Assembly: GCA_018003315.1 (NCBI GenBank)
Contig: JAGNEJ010000019.1
Coordinates: forward strand, 1-59,995
Length of the DNA: 59,995 bases
Origin: Verrucomicrobiales bacterium
GTDB lineage: Bacteria; Verrucomicrobiota; Verrucomicrobiia; Verrucomicrobiales; V1-33
Direction of reading: 5' to 3'
The position numbers and the translations under genes were made by a program. A model generated the notes under the pieces. The model ran no database searches and was not told the DNA's origin. It saw only the letters and a program-made list of their open reading frames with translations. Each line of letters starts with the position of its first letter. The first letter of the stretch is position 1. This document shows, piece after piece, positions 8,423 through 17,097 of this stretch.

Positions 8423-8965
8423 CTAGTCTTTGAGCGACTTCATGCCGCTGGCGGCCGCGGCGTGCATTTCCTCGATCATGCTGTTGACCGGAATTCCGCG
8501 GATCCGATAGCCCTGGTCTTCGGTCAACAGGTCGTAGGACCGCGTTTCTCCACTGCGGGACTCCACCCGCACGACCTGCCGTCCCGCAACCGTCTGGCCA
8601 ACGCGGAGGTTCTGCGCCCGGATGCCGTCGATCCGGTGCATGCCGCAGAGATCCACCGCTGCCCCGTCCGCGAAGGTGACCCGCAGGAAAACCGTCTGCC
8701 GATTTTCCAGATAGGAATGCTTTTGCAGAATGCGCGTCGGCTTTCCGGAAAAACCCGTCACGCAGTCCCCCGCTTCCAGTTGTTCAATGGGCCTGGATCC
8801 GGTCGGGGTGTCAATGAGGGTGTGCTCAGGAATGCACGCCAGCGCCAGCTTGACCCCGGCAAACGGAAGTGCGGCATTGATCAGCGGGCCGATCATGCTG
8901 CACCCGCACATTCCCGCACAGAACGCGAGGGCCGCAGCGATACGAAAGGGAATGTACATGTTCAT
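8423..8965 (-). CDS. Stand-alone Hint (hedgehog/intein) domain protein
   Basis: 180 residues from the Met at 8965 (a second Met two codons later is equally possible). A hydrophobic leader (AAALAFCAGMCGCS) looks like a lipoprotein or export signal with Cys at 20 and 22. Residue 44 begins a Hint fold: CIPEHTLIDTPTGSRPIEQL, followed by EAGDCVTGF, the usual first block of inteins and bacterial intein-like domains. A block-B type histidine is at 110 (LCGMHRI), RAQNLRVGQTV follows, and the end reads GIPVNSM, so Asn161-Ser162 sits where an intein would place its terminal Asn and +1 residue. There is no homing endonuclease domain. It lies downstream of the 1650-residue secreted protein on the same strand. 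Self-cleavage is inferred from the motifs only. Confidence 0.75.
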   Translation of the reverse strand: MNMYIPFRIAAALAFCAGMCGCSMIGPLINAALPFAGVKLALACIPEHTLIDTPTGSRPIEQLEAGDCVTGFSGKPTRILQKHSYLENRQTVFLRVTFADGAAVDLCGMHRIDGIRAQNLRVGQTVAGRQVVRVESRSGETRSYDLLTEDQGYRIRGIPVNSMIEEMHAAAASGMKSLKD

Positions 8966-9189
8966 GCTCTGGAGTCCGGCGCAGATGCCCCCGGAATGAA
9001 TGGAAAGCCGCACTTATCCCGCACCCGGTGGAATCCAGCAATGGGAAAAACAACACAGAATCAGCATTCGAGGTGCGGCAAAAAACCGAACCAGCGAAAA
9101 CCGGCCTGGAGATGCCCCCGCGGCCCAGCGACTCACCGCGTCCGTTGCACTGGGTCCTTGCGCCCGCTGCGTGCAGATGCGGCTTGCGC

Positions 9190-12100
9190 TTATGGTCGCT
9201 GGATGCGGATAAAGAGCTTCGGGCTGGCGGCGGGGATTCCGGCGATGTCGAGGCTGGTCTGGAAGCCGGGTTCGGCGGTGAGGATGTCCACCAATCCCCA
9301 GGTCTGGAGGTCGGTCGATTGCTGGACGAGGTAGGTTTCCCCGGCCTGGGAGGTCCAGACGAAGTGGAACGTCCGGCTGCCGTCACCCTCGACAGTCAGG
9401 GCTCCAGGGAACAATTCTGGAATGGCGCGAATGTTGAGGACATAGCGGCCAAAAGTGCTGCTGCTTATGCCGTTGATCTGCAGGTTGTAGGTGGCTCCGG
9501 CAGTGACACGGCACCGGATCAGACTGGTGATGGCACCATTAAAATTGTCATTGCTGGCCATCCGGGTTACGTTGCTGACAATGGCCGGATAGAGGGCGAG
9601 CACGGTGTCGAAGGTGCTGCCGATGGTGTCGAATGTGTATTCGCCGGATGAGGGTGCGGTCCATTCGAACCAGACCGAGGATTGACCAGTCTCGGCAGTT
9701 CCCGGCAGAGCGGGCGGTTCGCCACCTTCGAATGTTGCCCCGGCGCTGGTGCCCGTCGTGCTGGTAGCGCCGGATGACGGCAGCACGGTGGCATTTGCGA
9801 ACTGGTCATTGGCCGGTGCGGCGAATTGTTCAAGGTGGAGGACGATCAGGCCGGTGGCACCGGACCTGCCGCCGACGTGAATCCGGTAGGTGGTGCCTGC
9901 CGAGGCTTGAAAGAGAAGCCGCGAGGTGGTGGCGTCGCCATCGTTGTCATTGGAGGCCACCAAGGTCAGGCCGTTGACGGCCGAGCCGATGCGGACGGCG
10001 AGGATGGTGTCGAGGTTGCTGCCGGCGGTGTCCACCTGAACCCAGCCGGTGCTGGGGGCGGTCCACTGCCACCAGAGCGAAGTGCCAAGGCTGGGACTGG
10101 GCTCACCGGTTTCCCGGGTGCCGAGGTAATTTGCTGCACTGGCTGTGGCGAGGCGGCCGGAGAGCGTCAGGGCATTGGCGAAATTGTCATTGATCGGCAC
10201 GTCGGACAGGCCGCTCTGGCGGGCGAGTTCGGGCTCCAGGACGCCGAGCGCAGCACCGGTGTTGGCACCGACAAGGGAAAAGAATCGGGCGTTGGAGGCG
10301 TCGAAAGTGGTTAGCCGACCCTGGGCCGCCCAGAGGCTGAGGTAGGCTCCGCCGAACTGCTCGTTGTAGATGACTTCGATTTCGTAGGTGCCGGGGGTCA
10401 GATAAACGTGGCCAAAAACCTCTGCGCAGCAGCCGTTGGATTGGAAGCCATCCAGCAGCGTAGCGGGTTGGCCTTGCAGGGTGCCGGACACGCTCCAGCC
10501 GTGGGTGCCGCGGATGCGCACCCGCACGCCGTCGTCGGCCAGGGTGCAGAACGTGTATTCACCGGCGGCGCTGATTTGGAGCTGCGCCCGTGCGCCGAGG
10601 GCGAATTTTTCTTCATCCGCCGGGGTGTCGCCCGGAAACGGCGTCTTCGTCTCGCCGTGCGCCGTGGGGAGGCCGCCGTTCTGCGGATCGAAGAGATTGA
10701 GTGTCGCCAGGTTGGCGGGGGTTGCGTTGCCCGCAGGCAGGTTGAGGGCGGACGGCGTCCAGACGAGACCGGAATTTTCCTCGTCGAAATTGAGATATTT
10801 GGTGTCGGAACGATTGTCGATTGCCATGGCTGGAGTCTCCAGGCTGGGGGATGCGGCGGAAGTGCCGGTGATCCCGTCGCCCGGTGCGGCGATGTCCATG
10901 CCGTTTTCATCCAAAAACTCCACTTCCGCGACCTGCACGGCGTTGGCAGTCGTGGTATTGCGCAGCGTGGGGAAGGTCAGGCGGTAGGCCTGATACACCG
11001 TCGCGTTGGCGAACGACTGCACCGGTCCGGGAGTGAACCGCGTGGTGCTCAGGCCGGTGACGCCGGACGCGATGATCGACCATGGGCCGCTGGCCGCCGT
11101 GCCCTGGGTGCCTTCCAGTTTCCATGTCGCCGGGTCGCGCTCCGGCGCATCATTGGCGGTGGTGAACCGCAGCCCGCGCACCGGACGGGGCCGGTGCCAG
11201 TGGCGCTCGATTTCCTCGACGGCGACCGGCAGGCTGATGGCAGAGCCGTTGCGGAGCACGTCCACCTGCCAGCCTGTTCCCAGCACCACGCCATGACTGA
11301 GTGGAACCGGCTGCGAGGTCTGGGCGTCGCCGATGAGCCGGAAGGACGCATCAATGGCGGTTTTCGTGCCAGGCGCGGCGACGACTTCGGCCCGCGCATG
11401 GCCGGTGTGCTCAAAATAGAGAAACTCCAGCCCATAGACACCCGCGGGAAAATGGAAGGTGCGGAAACTGCCGGTGGACGGCGAGGGACCGGCGGATTCC
11501 ACCGAGTCCAGGAAACTGCCATCCGGGTTGAAGACGCGGAGCCGGGCCCCGTCGTCGGTGTTGAAGCCCAGCGTGTAGTCGCCCGCCGTGAAAATTTGCA
11601 GGAAACTCCGTGCGCAGACCACGAAGTCGTCATCGTCTCCGTTGGCCAGTCCGCTCTGGGTCTGGTTGTTGCAGGCAAACGGCTCGCTGGCCGGAAAACT
11701 GCCCTCATCGTTCGCGTTGGTATCCGGATCGTAAAGATTGATGGTTTCGCGAGTGCCGGTGAGGACGGTGGCAGCGCCGGGGTTGTTCGCCCAAGCCTCG
11801 GCCGTGAAGAGCCCATTGCTGATCTGCCCGGCCCCGAAGATTTCCCGCACTTCCCACGCTGCGTCTGCACTCACCCCTGCTTCCACCGCACCAATGTCCA
11901 CCGCGGGTTGGCTGGCGTTGGACGGCGCCCACATCTTTCGCGAAAAGCCCGCGCCGCGTTGGTCGGTGGTCAGCGCGGCCACTTCCCATGCCACTGGCAC
12001 CGCGTTGATCGCCGGGCTCCCAGCCATCGGCTGCATCGTGAAAAGCGCCGCAGAGGACCCGCCGCGAAATCCCAGCGCCAGCAGCCCCGGATCCACTGGC

Positions 12101-14142
12101 GCGGCAGCGGTGCCGACGATGTTTCCCTGCGCATTGGGCCAGCCGGCCGGGAACTCTCCGGTGACGCTTTCGTTGCTCCCGATCAAATTCGCCCCAAAGG
12201 AAAACAGCGACCCTCCGGTTTTGTGAACATCCCGTCCGTCTGCTGCCAGATTCTGCGCGATGATCGTGTTCTGCAGCACCAACTGCCCGCCGAGCTGTGC
12301 CAGACCGCCGCCGCTGTTGCGGGCAATGGTGCAGTGCGTCAACTGCGAGGTAACGGCGCTTTCAATGTAGATCGCGCCGCGATAGCTGTTGAAGGTCGTA
12401 TTCGAGGACACGGTGCATTGCTCCAGCGTGCAGAACATGCCGGCAAAATGCAGTGCGGAGCCCGGTGCGCCGGTGTTCTCGTAGAGCGAACAGCGGCGCA
12501 GGACCAGAGCGCCGCCGCTCACGACACGCAGGCCGCCGCCAAGCTCGGACGCGTCGTTGTGCGCAATCACACAATCTTCCATCGTGAGATTGCCGGCGCT
12601 GAGCAGACCGGCTCCCGTATTGCCCGGGGCCGGGGCGGATACCGCACGACCCCCGGTGACGGTCAGCCGCTTCATCGTCACCGTCGAGCCTGCGCCCACG
12701 TTGAAGACCCGGCGGGCGCTGTTGCCGCTGACCGTGACACCGGAGGAAATGTTCGAGGCGTCGATAGTGACGCGGCCGGTGAAGTCATTGACCGCCAGCT
12801 CCGCGCTGCTGAGAATGATCGTATCCGCCGGTTCGCCATTGAAGGTGGAGCCGAAACGAATGAAGTCCGGCCCAGCCATCACTGCCGCATCGGCGAGTCG
12901 CTGGCGCAATGTTCCTGCCCCGGAATCGGCCACGCTCGTCACCTGCAGGGCCGGACGCAGTGCCAGCGCATAATGGTGCCACGTCGCGCCCGGAACCGCA
13001 GGCGTGATGGTGACGACCCGCGTCGCCGCCGTGGCGGTGAAGGCGAAATCCACCCGGATGCCCTGGTCGTTGCCATACCCGCTCTGGTTCACCTGCAATG
13101 CCGCTCCCTCGCTGGCAAAGGTGACATTGCGCTCGGTCGGCGGGCTGTCGAATCCAACGCTCAGAAACGTCGCCACATACGGCTGTCCGAGCGTCAGTCC
13201 TGACAGGGTCACCGTCGCCGGATTTCCGCCGTAGATGAAATGCTTTGCCACCTCAGCGCTGCCGCCTGCACCCAACGTGCGGTTGTTGACATCATCGGAA
13301 TAGGTGTTCACCACGCCATCGATGGAAAACTTCCCGGCCACCGCGGGATTGCCCCCGCCGATGCCGGTCACGGTTTTGCCCTCGATGGTCGCGTTCGTCG
13401 TCGAATTGAATCGATACGCCCAGGTGCTGGCGGCACCGATGCCCGCTTCGAGGTCGGCGTTCCAAGACGAGATGGAGAACTGCCCGGTCGGCGTGTAGAG
13501 CCTGAGAGCCAGAGCGTAATGGTGCCAGGTGGTGCCCGGATCCGCCGGCGTGAGGGTGATGGCGCGGGTCGTCGCGGTGGCGGTGAAGACATAATCCACG
13601 CGAATGCCCTGGTTGTTGCCGAACTGGCTCTGATTGACCATCAGGGAATCCGAGTCGCTGGCAAAGGTGACGTTGCGCACGGCTGGCGGATCATCCCACC
13701 CGACGCTCAGGAACGTCGCCACATACTTCCGTCCGCTGGTCAGGCCATGCAGCGTGACCGTGGCCGGATTGGCACCGTAGAGGAAATTGCGCCCGATCTC
13801 CGCGCTCCCACCGGAACCGCTGGTCAGGCTGTTGGTGTCACCGGTGATCACATTCAGTGCGTTCGGGGCCGTCAAGGCAAACGCGTTGGGCGCGGACGCG
13901 GCCAGGCCGCTGAGTGCCTGGACGGTCTTGCCGTTCACGGTGGTGTTGGTCGTCGAGTTGAAACGGTAGGCCCAAGTGGTCTCGAACGTGATGCCGGAAG
14001 TGGCGTCATCCGTCCACTGAGTGGCAGAGAATTGAGCGACCGCAGCGGGAGCGAAGAGGAAGCAGCCCAGGGCGGCAATCCCCCGGCAGAGCAGGGAGGC
14101 CCGGCCGGAGCGGCCACGAACAGAAGCAGAATGGGTAGGCAT
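9190..14142 (-). CDS. Giant secreted multidomain beta-sandwich/beta-helix protein
   Basis: 1650 residues from the Met at 14142, with a signal peptide ending near APAAVAQ. Two tandem copies of a unit of about 170 residues open the mature part (each with TWAYRFNSTTN, GGSAEI or GGSAEV, GLTSGRKYVATFLSVG and TWHHYALALR). A parallel beta-helix region (about 400-720, with CVIAHNDASELGGGLRV-type turns) follows. Next come PA14-like modules (GDYTLGFNTDDGARLRVF and GEYTFCTLADDGVRVRIRG) around a discoidin-like stretch, then two bacterial pre-peptidase C-type domains (NDNFANALTLSG and NDQFANATVLPSS), and a C-terminal domain ending LFIRIQRP. The make-up suggests carbohydrate or surface binding rather than an enzyme. 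It is the third gene of the sigma factor/kinase run. A long open frame on the opposite strand is only a composition shadow. Confidence 0.8.
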   Translation of the reverse strand: MPTHSASVRGRSGRASLLCRGIAALGCFLFAPAAVAQFSATQWTDDATSGITFETTWAYRFNSTTNTTVNGKTVQALSGLAASAPNAFALTAPNALNVITGDTNSLTSGSGGSAEIGRNFLYGANPATVTLHGLTSGRKYVATFLSVGWDDPPAVRNVTFASDSDSLMVNQSQFGNNQGIRVDYVFTATATTRAITLTPADPGTTWHHYALALRLYTPTGQFSISSWNADLEAGIGAASTWAYRFNSTTNATIEGKTVTGIGGGNPAVAGKFSIDGVVNTYSDDVNNRTLGAGGSAEVAKHFIYGGNPATVTLSGLTLGQPYVATFLSVGFDSPPTERNVTFASEGAALQVNQSGYGNDQGIRVDFAFTATAATRVVTITPAVPGATWHHYALALRPALQVTSVADSGAGTLRQRLADAAVMAGPDFIRFGSTFNGEPADTIILSSAELAVNDFTGRVTIDASNISSGVTVSGNSARRVFNVGAGSTVTMKRLTVTGGRAVSAPAPGNTGAGLLSAGNLTMEDCVIAHNDASELGGGLRVVSGGALVLRRCSLYENTGAPGSALHFAGMFCTLEQCTVSSNTTFNSYRGAIYIESAVTSQLTHCTIARNSGGGLAQLGGQLVLQNTIIAQNLAADGRDVHKTGGSLFSFGANLIGSNESVTGEFPAGWPNAQGNIVGTAAAPVDPGLLALGFRGGSSAALFTMQPMAGSPAINAVPVAWEVAALTTDQRGAGFSRKMWAPSNASQPAVDIGAVEAGVSADAAWEVREIFGAGQISNGLFTAEAWANNPGAATVLTGTRETINLYDPDTNANDEGSFPASEPFACNNQTQSGLANGDDDDFVVCARSFLQIFTAGDYTLGFNTDDGARLRVFNPDGSFLDSVESAGPSPSTGSFRTFHFPAGVYGLEFLYFEHTGHARAEVVAAPGTKTAIDASFRLIGDAQTSQPVPLSHGVVLGTGWQVDVLRNGSAISLPVAVEEIERHWHRPRPVRGLRFTTANDAPERDPATWKLEGTQGTAASGPWSIIASGVTGLSTTRFTPGPVQSFANATVYQAYRLTFPTLRNTTTANAVQVAEVEFLDENGMDIAAPGDGITGTSAASPSLETPAMAIDNRSDTKYLNFDEENSGLVWTPSALNLPAGNATPANLATLNLFDPQNGGLPTAHGETKTPFPGDTPADEEKFALGARAQLQISAAGEYTFCTLADDGVRVRIRGTHGWSVSGTLQGQPATLLDGFQSNGCCAEVFGHVYLTPGTYEIEVIYNEQFGGAYLSLWAAQGRLTTFDASNARFFSLVGANTGAALGVLEPELARQSGLSDVPINDNFANALTLSGRLATASAANYLGTRETGEPSPSLGTSLWWQWTAPSTGWVQVDTAGSNLDTILAVRIGSAVNGLTLVASNDNDGDATTSRLLFQASAGTTYRIHVGGRSGATGLIVLHLEQFAAPANDQFANATVLPSSGATSTTGTSAGATFEGGEPPALPGTAETGQSSVWFEWTAPSSGEYTFDTIGSTFDTVLALYPAIVSNVTRMASNDNFNGAITSLIRCRVTAGATYNLQINGISSSTFGRYVLNIRAIPELFPGALTVEGDGSRTFHFVWTSQAGETYLVQQSTDLQTWGLVDILTAEPGFQTSLDIAGIPAASPKLFIRIQRP

Positions 14143-14220
14143 GGTGTGAACGGGTTGTCTCTGGCTCATGCCCCGTGCGAATGGCATTCCGGCAAAAAAA
14201 TCCGGAAAATATCTCTCCCC

Positions 14221-16386
14221 CTACCGCACGACCGCACACCCGGGCACCGCGGCGCGGAAGGCCGCCACCCCCGCATCGGTCACCTGCGTGCCAGTGACCG
14301 ACAACGACTTCAGCGATTTCAGCGCGTACAGCGGCACCAGTGCGGCGTCAGCGACGGGAAGGTGGCAGATCTCAAGATTTTCCAACCGAGACAACCCGGC
14401 GAGGTGACTGAGCCCGACCCCGGTCACCTTCGTATGGTTGACCACCAGGCTGCGCAGGCCCGGCACCGTGCGGGCCACCGCGGCACAACCGGCGTCATTG
14501 AACGTGGTCCGGTGGCAGATGAGGGCGTCCAGTTTGGAGGAGGCCGGCCAGCCGGAGAGGCCGGTCCCCGTCACCTGCTGGTTGGCGCTGAGCGTCAGCC
14601 GGCGCAGCGACGGCAGCGACGCGAGGCGGGCCAGCCCGGCATCGGTCAGACGCGGCGTGGCCACGATTTCCAGCCTGTCCACAGCGGTGAACGCTGCCAG
14701 AGCAGCAACCGTCTCGTCGGTCAGGTTGTCGGTATAACCAAAGCCAAGCGTGCGGATGCGGCCCGCCGCAGGCATCCGGCTCAGCGCCTCAGGCGTGATC
14801 TGAGTGCCCTCCACCATCAATTGCGTCAGCGCCAGTGAATCCAGGTGCGGCAGGGCTGCATCGGTCAAATCCCGCAGCCCCAGCAGTTCCAGCCGATGCA
14901 GCTTCGGGCAATGGCGCAGGAAGGTGAGCGATTCATCCGTGATCGTCGTATATCGGAGCAGCAGCCGCCGCAGGGTTGCCGAACCGTGCAACTCCCGCCA
15001 GTCCCCCGGTGTCGGCGGCGGCAGCTTCTTCTTGTTGAAGCCGTCCAGCTCCACCTCCTCAAGGGAAACCGCGCCTTTCGGCAGTTGCGCGCGGTAGTCG
15101 ATCGCCACCCGTCCCTGGCCCAGCGGCCAGTAGATGAGCGTGCCTCCGTGGTCGAGAAACCATTCCGCCGAAGCCCGCTCCAGGTCCTTTTGTCCTGCCA
15201 CGGCTGGCACTCCCGCTGGCGGTACCGAACGCGTCCGCCACAGCCACGCCCCCCACGCCAGCATCAGGAACACCGCCACCCACGCCCACCGACGCCGCAG
15301 CCAGCGCCACATCAAATGCACCACGCCTTCCGGATGGACGCGCACCTGTCCCGTCGCCAGCCAGCTTTCCAGTTCCTCCGCCAGTTCCTCCGCCGTGCCG
15401 TAGCGCTGCACCGGCTGTTTGCGCAGACACTTCATCACCACAGCAGCCAGATTCCGATCCACCATCGGCAACGGTGCCGGCTCCGTTTCCGTCACCTGCA
15501 GCAGCAGCGCGATCACGTCATCCCCGGCAAACACCTTCCGCCCTGACAACATTTCGTAAAGCACCGCGCCCAGCGCATAAATGTCCGCACCCGGCGTCAG
15601 GTCCCGTCCGCCGCCGGTGGCCTGTTCCGGCGCCATGTAGTGCGGCGTGCCGACAATCTGGCCGGTCAGCGTCAGGTGCGACGGTGCGTCCAGCCTGCGG
15701 GCCAGTCCGAAGTCCGTCACATGCGGCTCTCCCTCCTCGTCGAGCAGGATGTTTCCCGGCTTCAGATCACGGTGGAGAATTCCGTGACAGTGGGCGTGGT
15801 GGACCGCCCGTGCCACCTTCGCCAACAGCTGCACCGCCCGCCGGGTGTCTGCGTGGAACTCCGCCATGCGAAACTGTAGCGTCCCGCCCGCGACGAACTT
15901 CATGCTCAGAAAAGGCTGCCCCGCGTGAACACCAATTTCGTAAATTGGCACAATGTTCGCATGATCCAGCGCCGCCGTGGCCGCCGCCTCCGCCCGCAAA
16001 CGATCCGCCTCCGCCGTGGTCGCCAGCTCCGGCCGGTCCCGCAGCATTTTCAATGCTACCGTGCGTCCAAGCGAAACCTGCCGGGCCCGGAAAACCACTC
16101 CGGATGCTCCGCGTGCGATTTCATCCAGCAGCACGTAATCGCCGAAATACCCCACCGTGTTCCCGCTCCGCAGCGGCACTTCCGCACCCGCTGCGGATTC
16201 CGCCGGTTCCAGAAACGCATCCTCCACCTGGTCCGCCGCCAGCATCCGTTCCACCCGTCCACGCAGGGTGGTGTCCTCCCCGCAGATCTCACCCAGATAG
16301 GCAGCCCGCTGGGCAGGGTCGCCGAGGTCTCGCGCTGCGAGGAAAATTTCCTTGAGCCGGGAAAAATCGATGGAGGTTGCTGGCAT
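14221..16386 (-). CDS. Membrane Ser/Thr protein kinase with leucine-rich-repeat-like extracytoplasmic part
   Basis: 721 residues from the Met at 16386 (MPATSIDFSRLKEIF). A short N-terminal helical segment typical of PVC kinases precedes the kinase domain, about residues 80-340: glycine loop ARGASGVVF, Lys113 in VALKML, HRD at 205-207 (ILHRDLKPGN) and DFG at 225-227. A single membrane helix (WVAVFLMLAWGAWLW) follows near residues 370-395. The remaining 300 residues are LRR-like, with units such as LRRLLLRYTTITDESLTFL and LRRLTLSANQQVTGTGLSGW. The gene starts 53 bases after the sigma factor stop and ends 79 bases before the giant secreted protein. The pairing suggests a trans-envelope sensor that modulates the ECF sigma factor, possibly switching on the surface protein downstream. 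Confidence 0.85.
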   Translation of the reverse strand: MPATSIDFSRLKEIFLAARDLGDPAQRAAYLGEICGEDTTLRGRVERMLAADQVEDAFLEPAESAAGAEVPLRSGNTVGYFGDYVLLDEIARGASGVVFRARQVSLGRTVALKMLRDRPELATTAEADRLRAEAAATAALDHANIVPIYEIGVHAGQPFLSMKFVAGGTLQFRMAEFHADTRRAVQLLAKVARAVHHAHCHGILHRDLKPGNILLDEEGEPHVTDFGLARRLDAPSHLTLTGQIVGTPHYMAPEQATGGGRDLTPGADIYALGAVLYEMLSGRKVFAGDDVIALLLQVTETEPAPLPMVDRNLAAVVMKCLRKQPVQRYGTAEELAEELESWLATGQVRVHPEGVVHLMWRWLRRRWAWVAVFLMLAWGAWLWRTRSVPPAGVPAVAGQKDLERASAEWFLDHGGTLIYWPLGQGRVAIDYRAQLPKGAVSLEEVELDGFNKKKLPPPTPGDWRELHGSATLRRLLLRYTTITDESLTFLRHCPKLHRLELLGLRDLTDAALPHLDSLALTQLMVEGTQITPEALSRMPAAGRIRTLGFGYTDNLTDETVAALAAFTAVDRLEIVATPRLTDAGLARLASLPSLRRLTLSANQQVTGTGLSGWPASSKLDALICHRTTFNDAGCAAVARTVPGLRSLVVNHTKVTGVGLSHLAGLSRLENLEICHLPVADAALVPLYALKSLKSLSVTGTQVTDAGVAAFRAAVPGCAVVR

Positions 16387-16438
16387 GAGGCGTGTCAGGG
16401 AGTCATGCCCCGTGGAGCACCAGTTCCGGCAACTCTGT

Positions 16439-16972
16439 TCAATTTCCGCCAATTTCCGTCTTCAGCCACGCCCGCGCAAACGCCCAATGCCGGTTCAGAT
16501 CGCGTTCCGAAATCCCGGTCATTTCCGCGATTTCCGCCCACTTCAACCCGACAAAAAATCGCAAATTGACGATTTCTCCCGCCAGCGGATCCTGCGCCAT
16601 CAGTTGATCCAGCGCTGCATCCACCGTCAGCACCGCCTCGTCACTTTCCGGCGCCGCTACTTCCACCACCACCTCCTCCAGCGGAACGGTTTTCTGCCCT
16701 CCGCCGCGTTTCAATCGCCGCTTGGAACGAATCCGGTTGAGCAGAATCCGCCGCATCGCCTGTGCCGCCGCTCCGAAAAAATGCCTCCGGTTTTCCCATC
16801 GCGGCCCGCCGTCCTGCGACACCCGCAGCCAGGCCTCGTGCACCAGCGCCGTGGCCGACAGCGTCTGCGCCGGCTCCGCCGCCATGATCCCCCGCGCCAA
16901 CCGCCGCAATTCCTCATACACCACGGGCAGCAGTTCGGAGGAGGATGCAGCAGCGGTATCGTCTGGCGGCAT
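16439..16972 (-). CDS. ECF sigma factor, TIGR02999-like
   Basis: 177 residues from the Met at 16972. Region 2 shows ELLPVVYEELRRLARGIMA, TLSATALVHEAWLRV and the WENRRHFFGAAAQAMRRILLNRIRSKRR core that binds the -10 element, then a linker and region 4 (LDQLMAQDPLAGEIVNLRFFVGLKWAEIAEMTGIS), ending ARAWLKTEI. This series of motifs marks the TIGR02999 group, which in Planctomycetota and Verrucomicrobiota is usually followed by a Ser/Thr kinase, as here. There is no anti-sigma factor gene, which fits control by phosphorylation. An IS inserted about 50 bases upstream may have changed its promoter. Confidence 0.85.
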   Translation of the reverse strand: MPPDDTAAASSSELLPVVYEELRRLARGIMAAEPAQTLSATALVHEAWLRVSQDGGPRWENRRHFFGAAAQAMRRILLNRIRSKRRLKRGGGQKTVPLEEVVVEVAAPESDEAVLTVDAALDQLMAQDPLAGEIVNLRFFVGLKWAEIAEMTGISERDLNRHWAFARAWLKTEIGGN

Positions 16973-16978
16973 GACCCG

Positions 16979-17009
16979 GTATTGTGCCAGTTCCTTGACT
17001 CGTGTCAAG
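16979..17009 (-). promoter_or_regulatory. Palindrome with -35-like box upstream of the sigma factor gene
   Basis: A perfect 16-base inverted repeat, CTTGACTCGTGTCAAG, covers 16994-17009. On the minus strand it contains TTGACA (17003-17008). With an 18-base spacer the best -10 candidate is CAATAC (16979-16984), which is a poor match. The palindrome could be an operator, or a -35 box with an overlapping repressor site. It lies just 14 bases from the end of the IS. Confidence 0.35.
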
Positions 17010-17032
17010 AATCGCGCACATCCATGTCGGCG

Positions 17033-17072
17033 TGCATTCAAAACCGGAATAGTTTGTGCGATCAAAACCGGA
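17033..17072. repeat. Left-end array of IS binding sites
   Basis: Two copies of the 18-base site in inverted orientation relative to the right end: a degenerate copy (core TCAAAACCGGA) at 17033-17048 and an exact copy, TGTGCGATCAAAACCGGA, at 17055-17072. They lie between the outer inverted repeat and the transposase stop codon. Confidence 0.8.
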
Positions 17073-17097
17073 CGAAGTGCTATGCTGCGCAAGGCGC

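Noticed and set aside
10408-13203. A 931-codon open frame on the plus strand inside the giant secreted protein gene
   Set aside because: It lies wholly antisense to a gene with signal peptide and recognisable domains, is rich in Arg, Gly and Ala, and has no domain of its own. It is an effect of GC-rich third codon positions.
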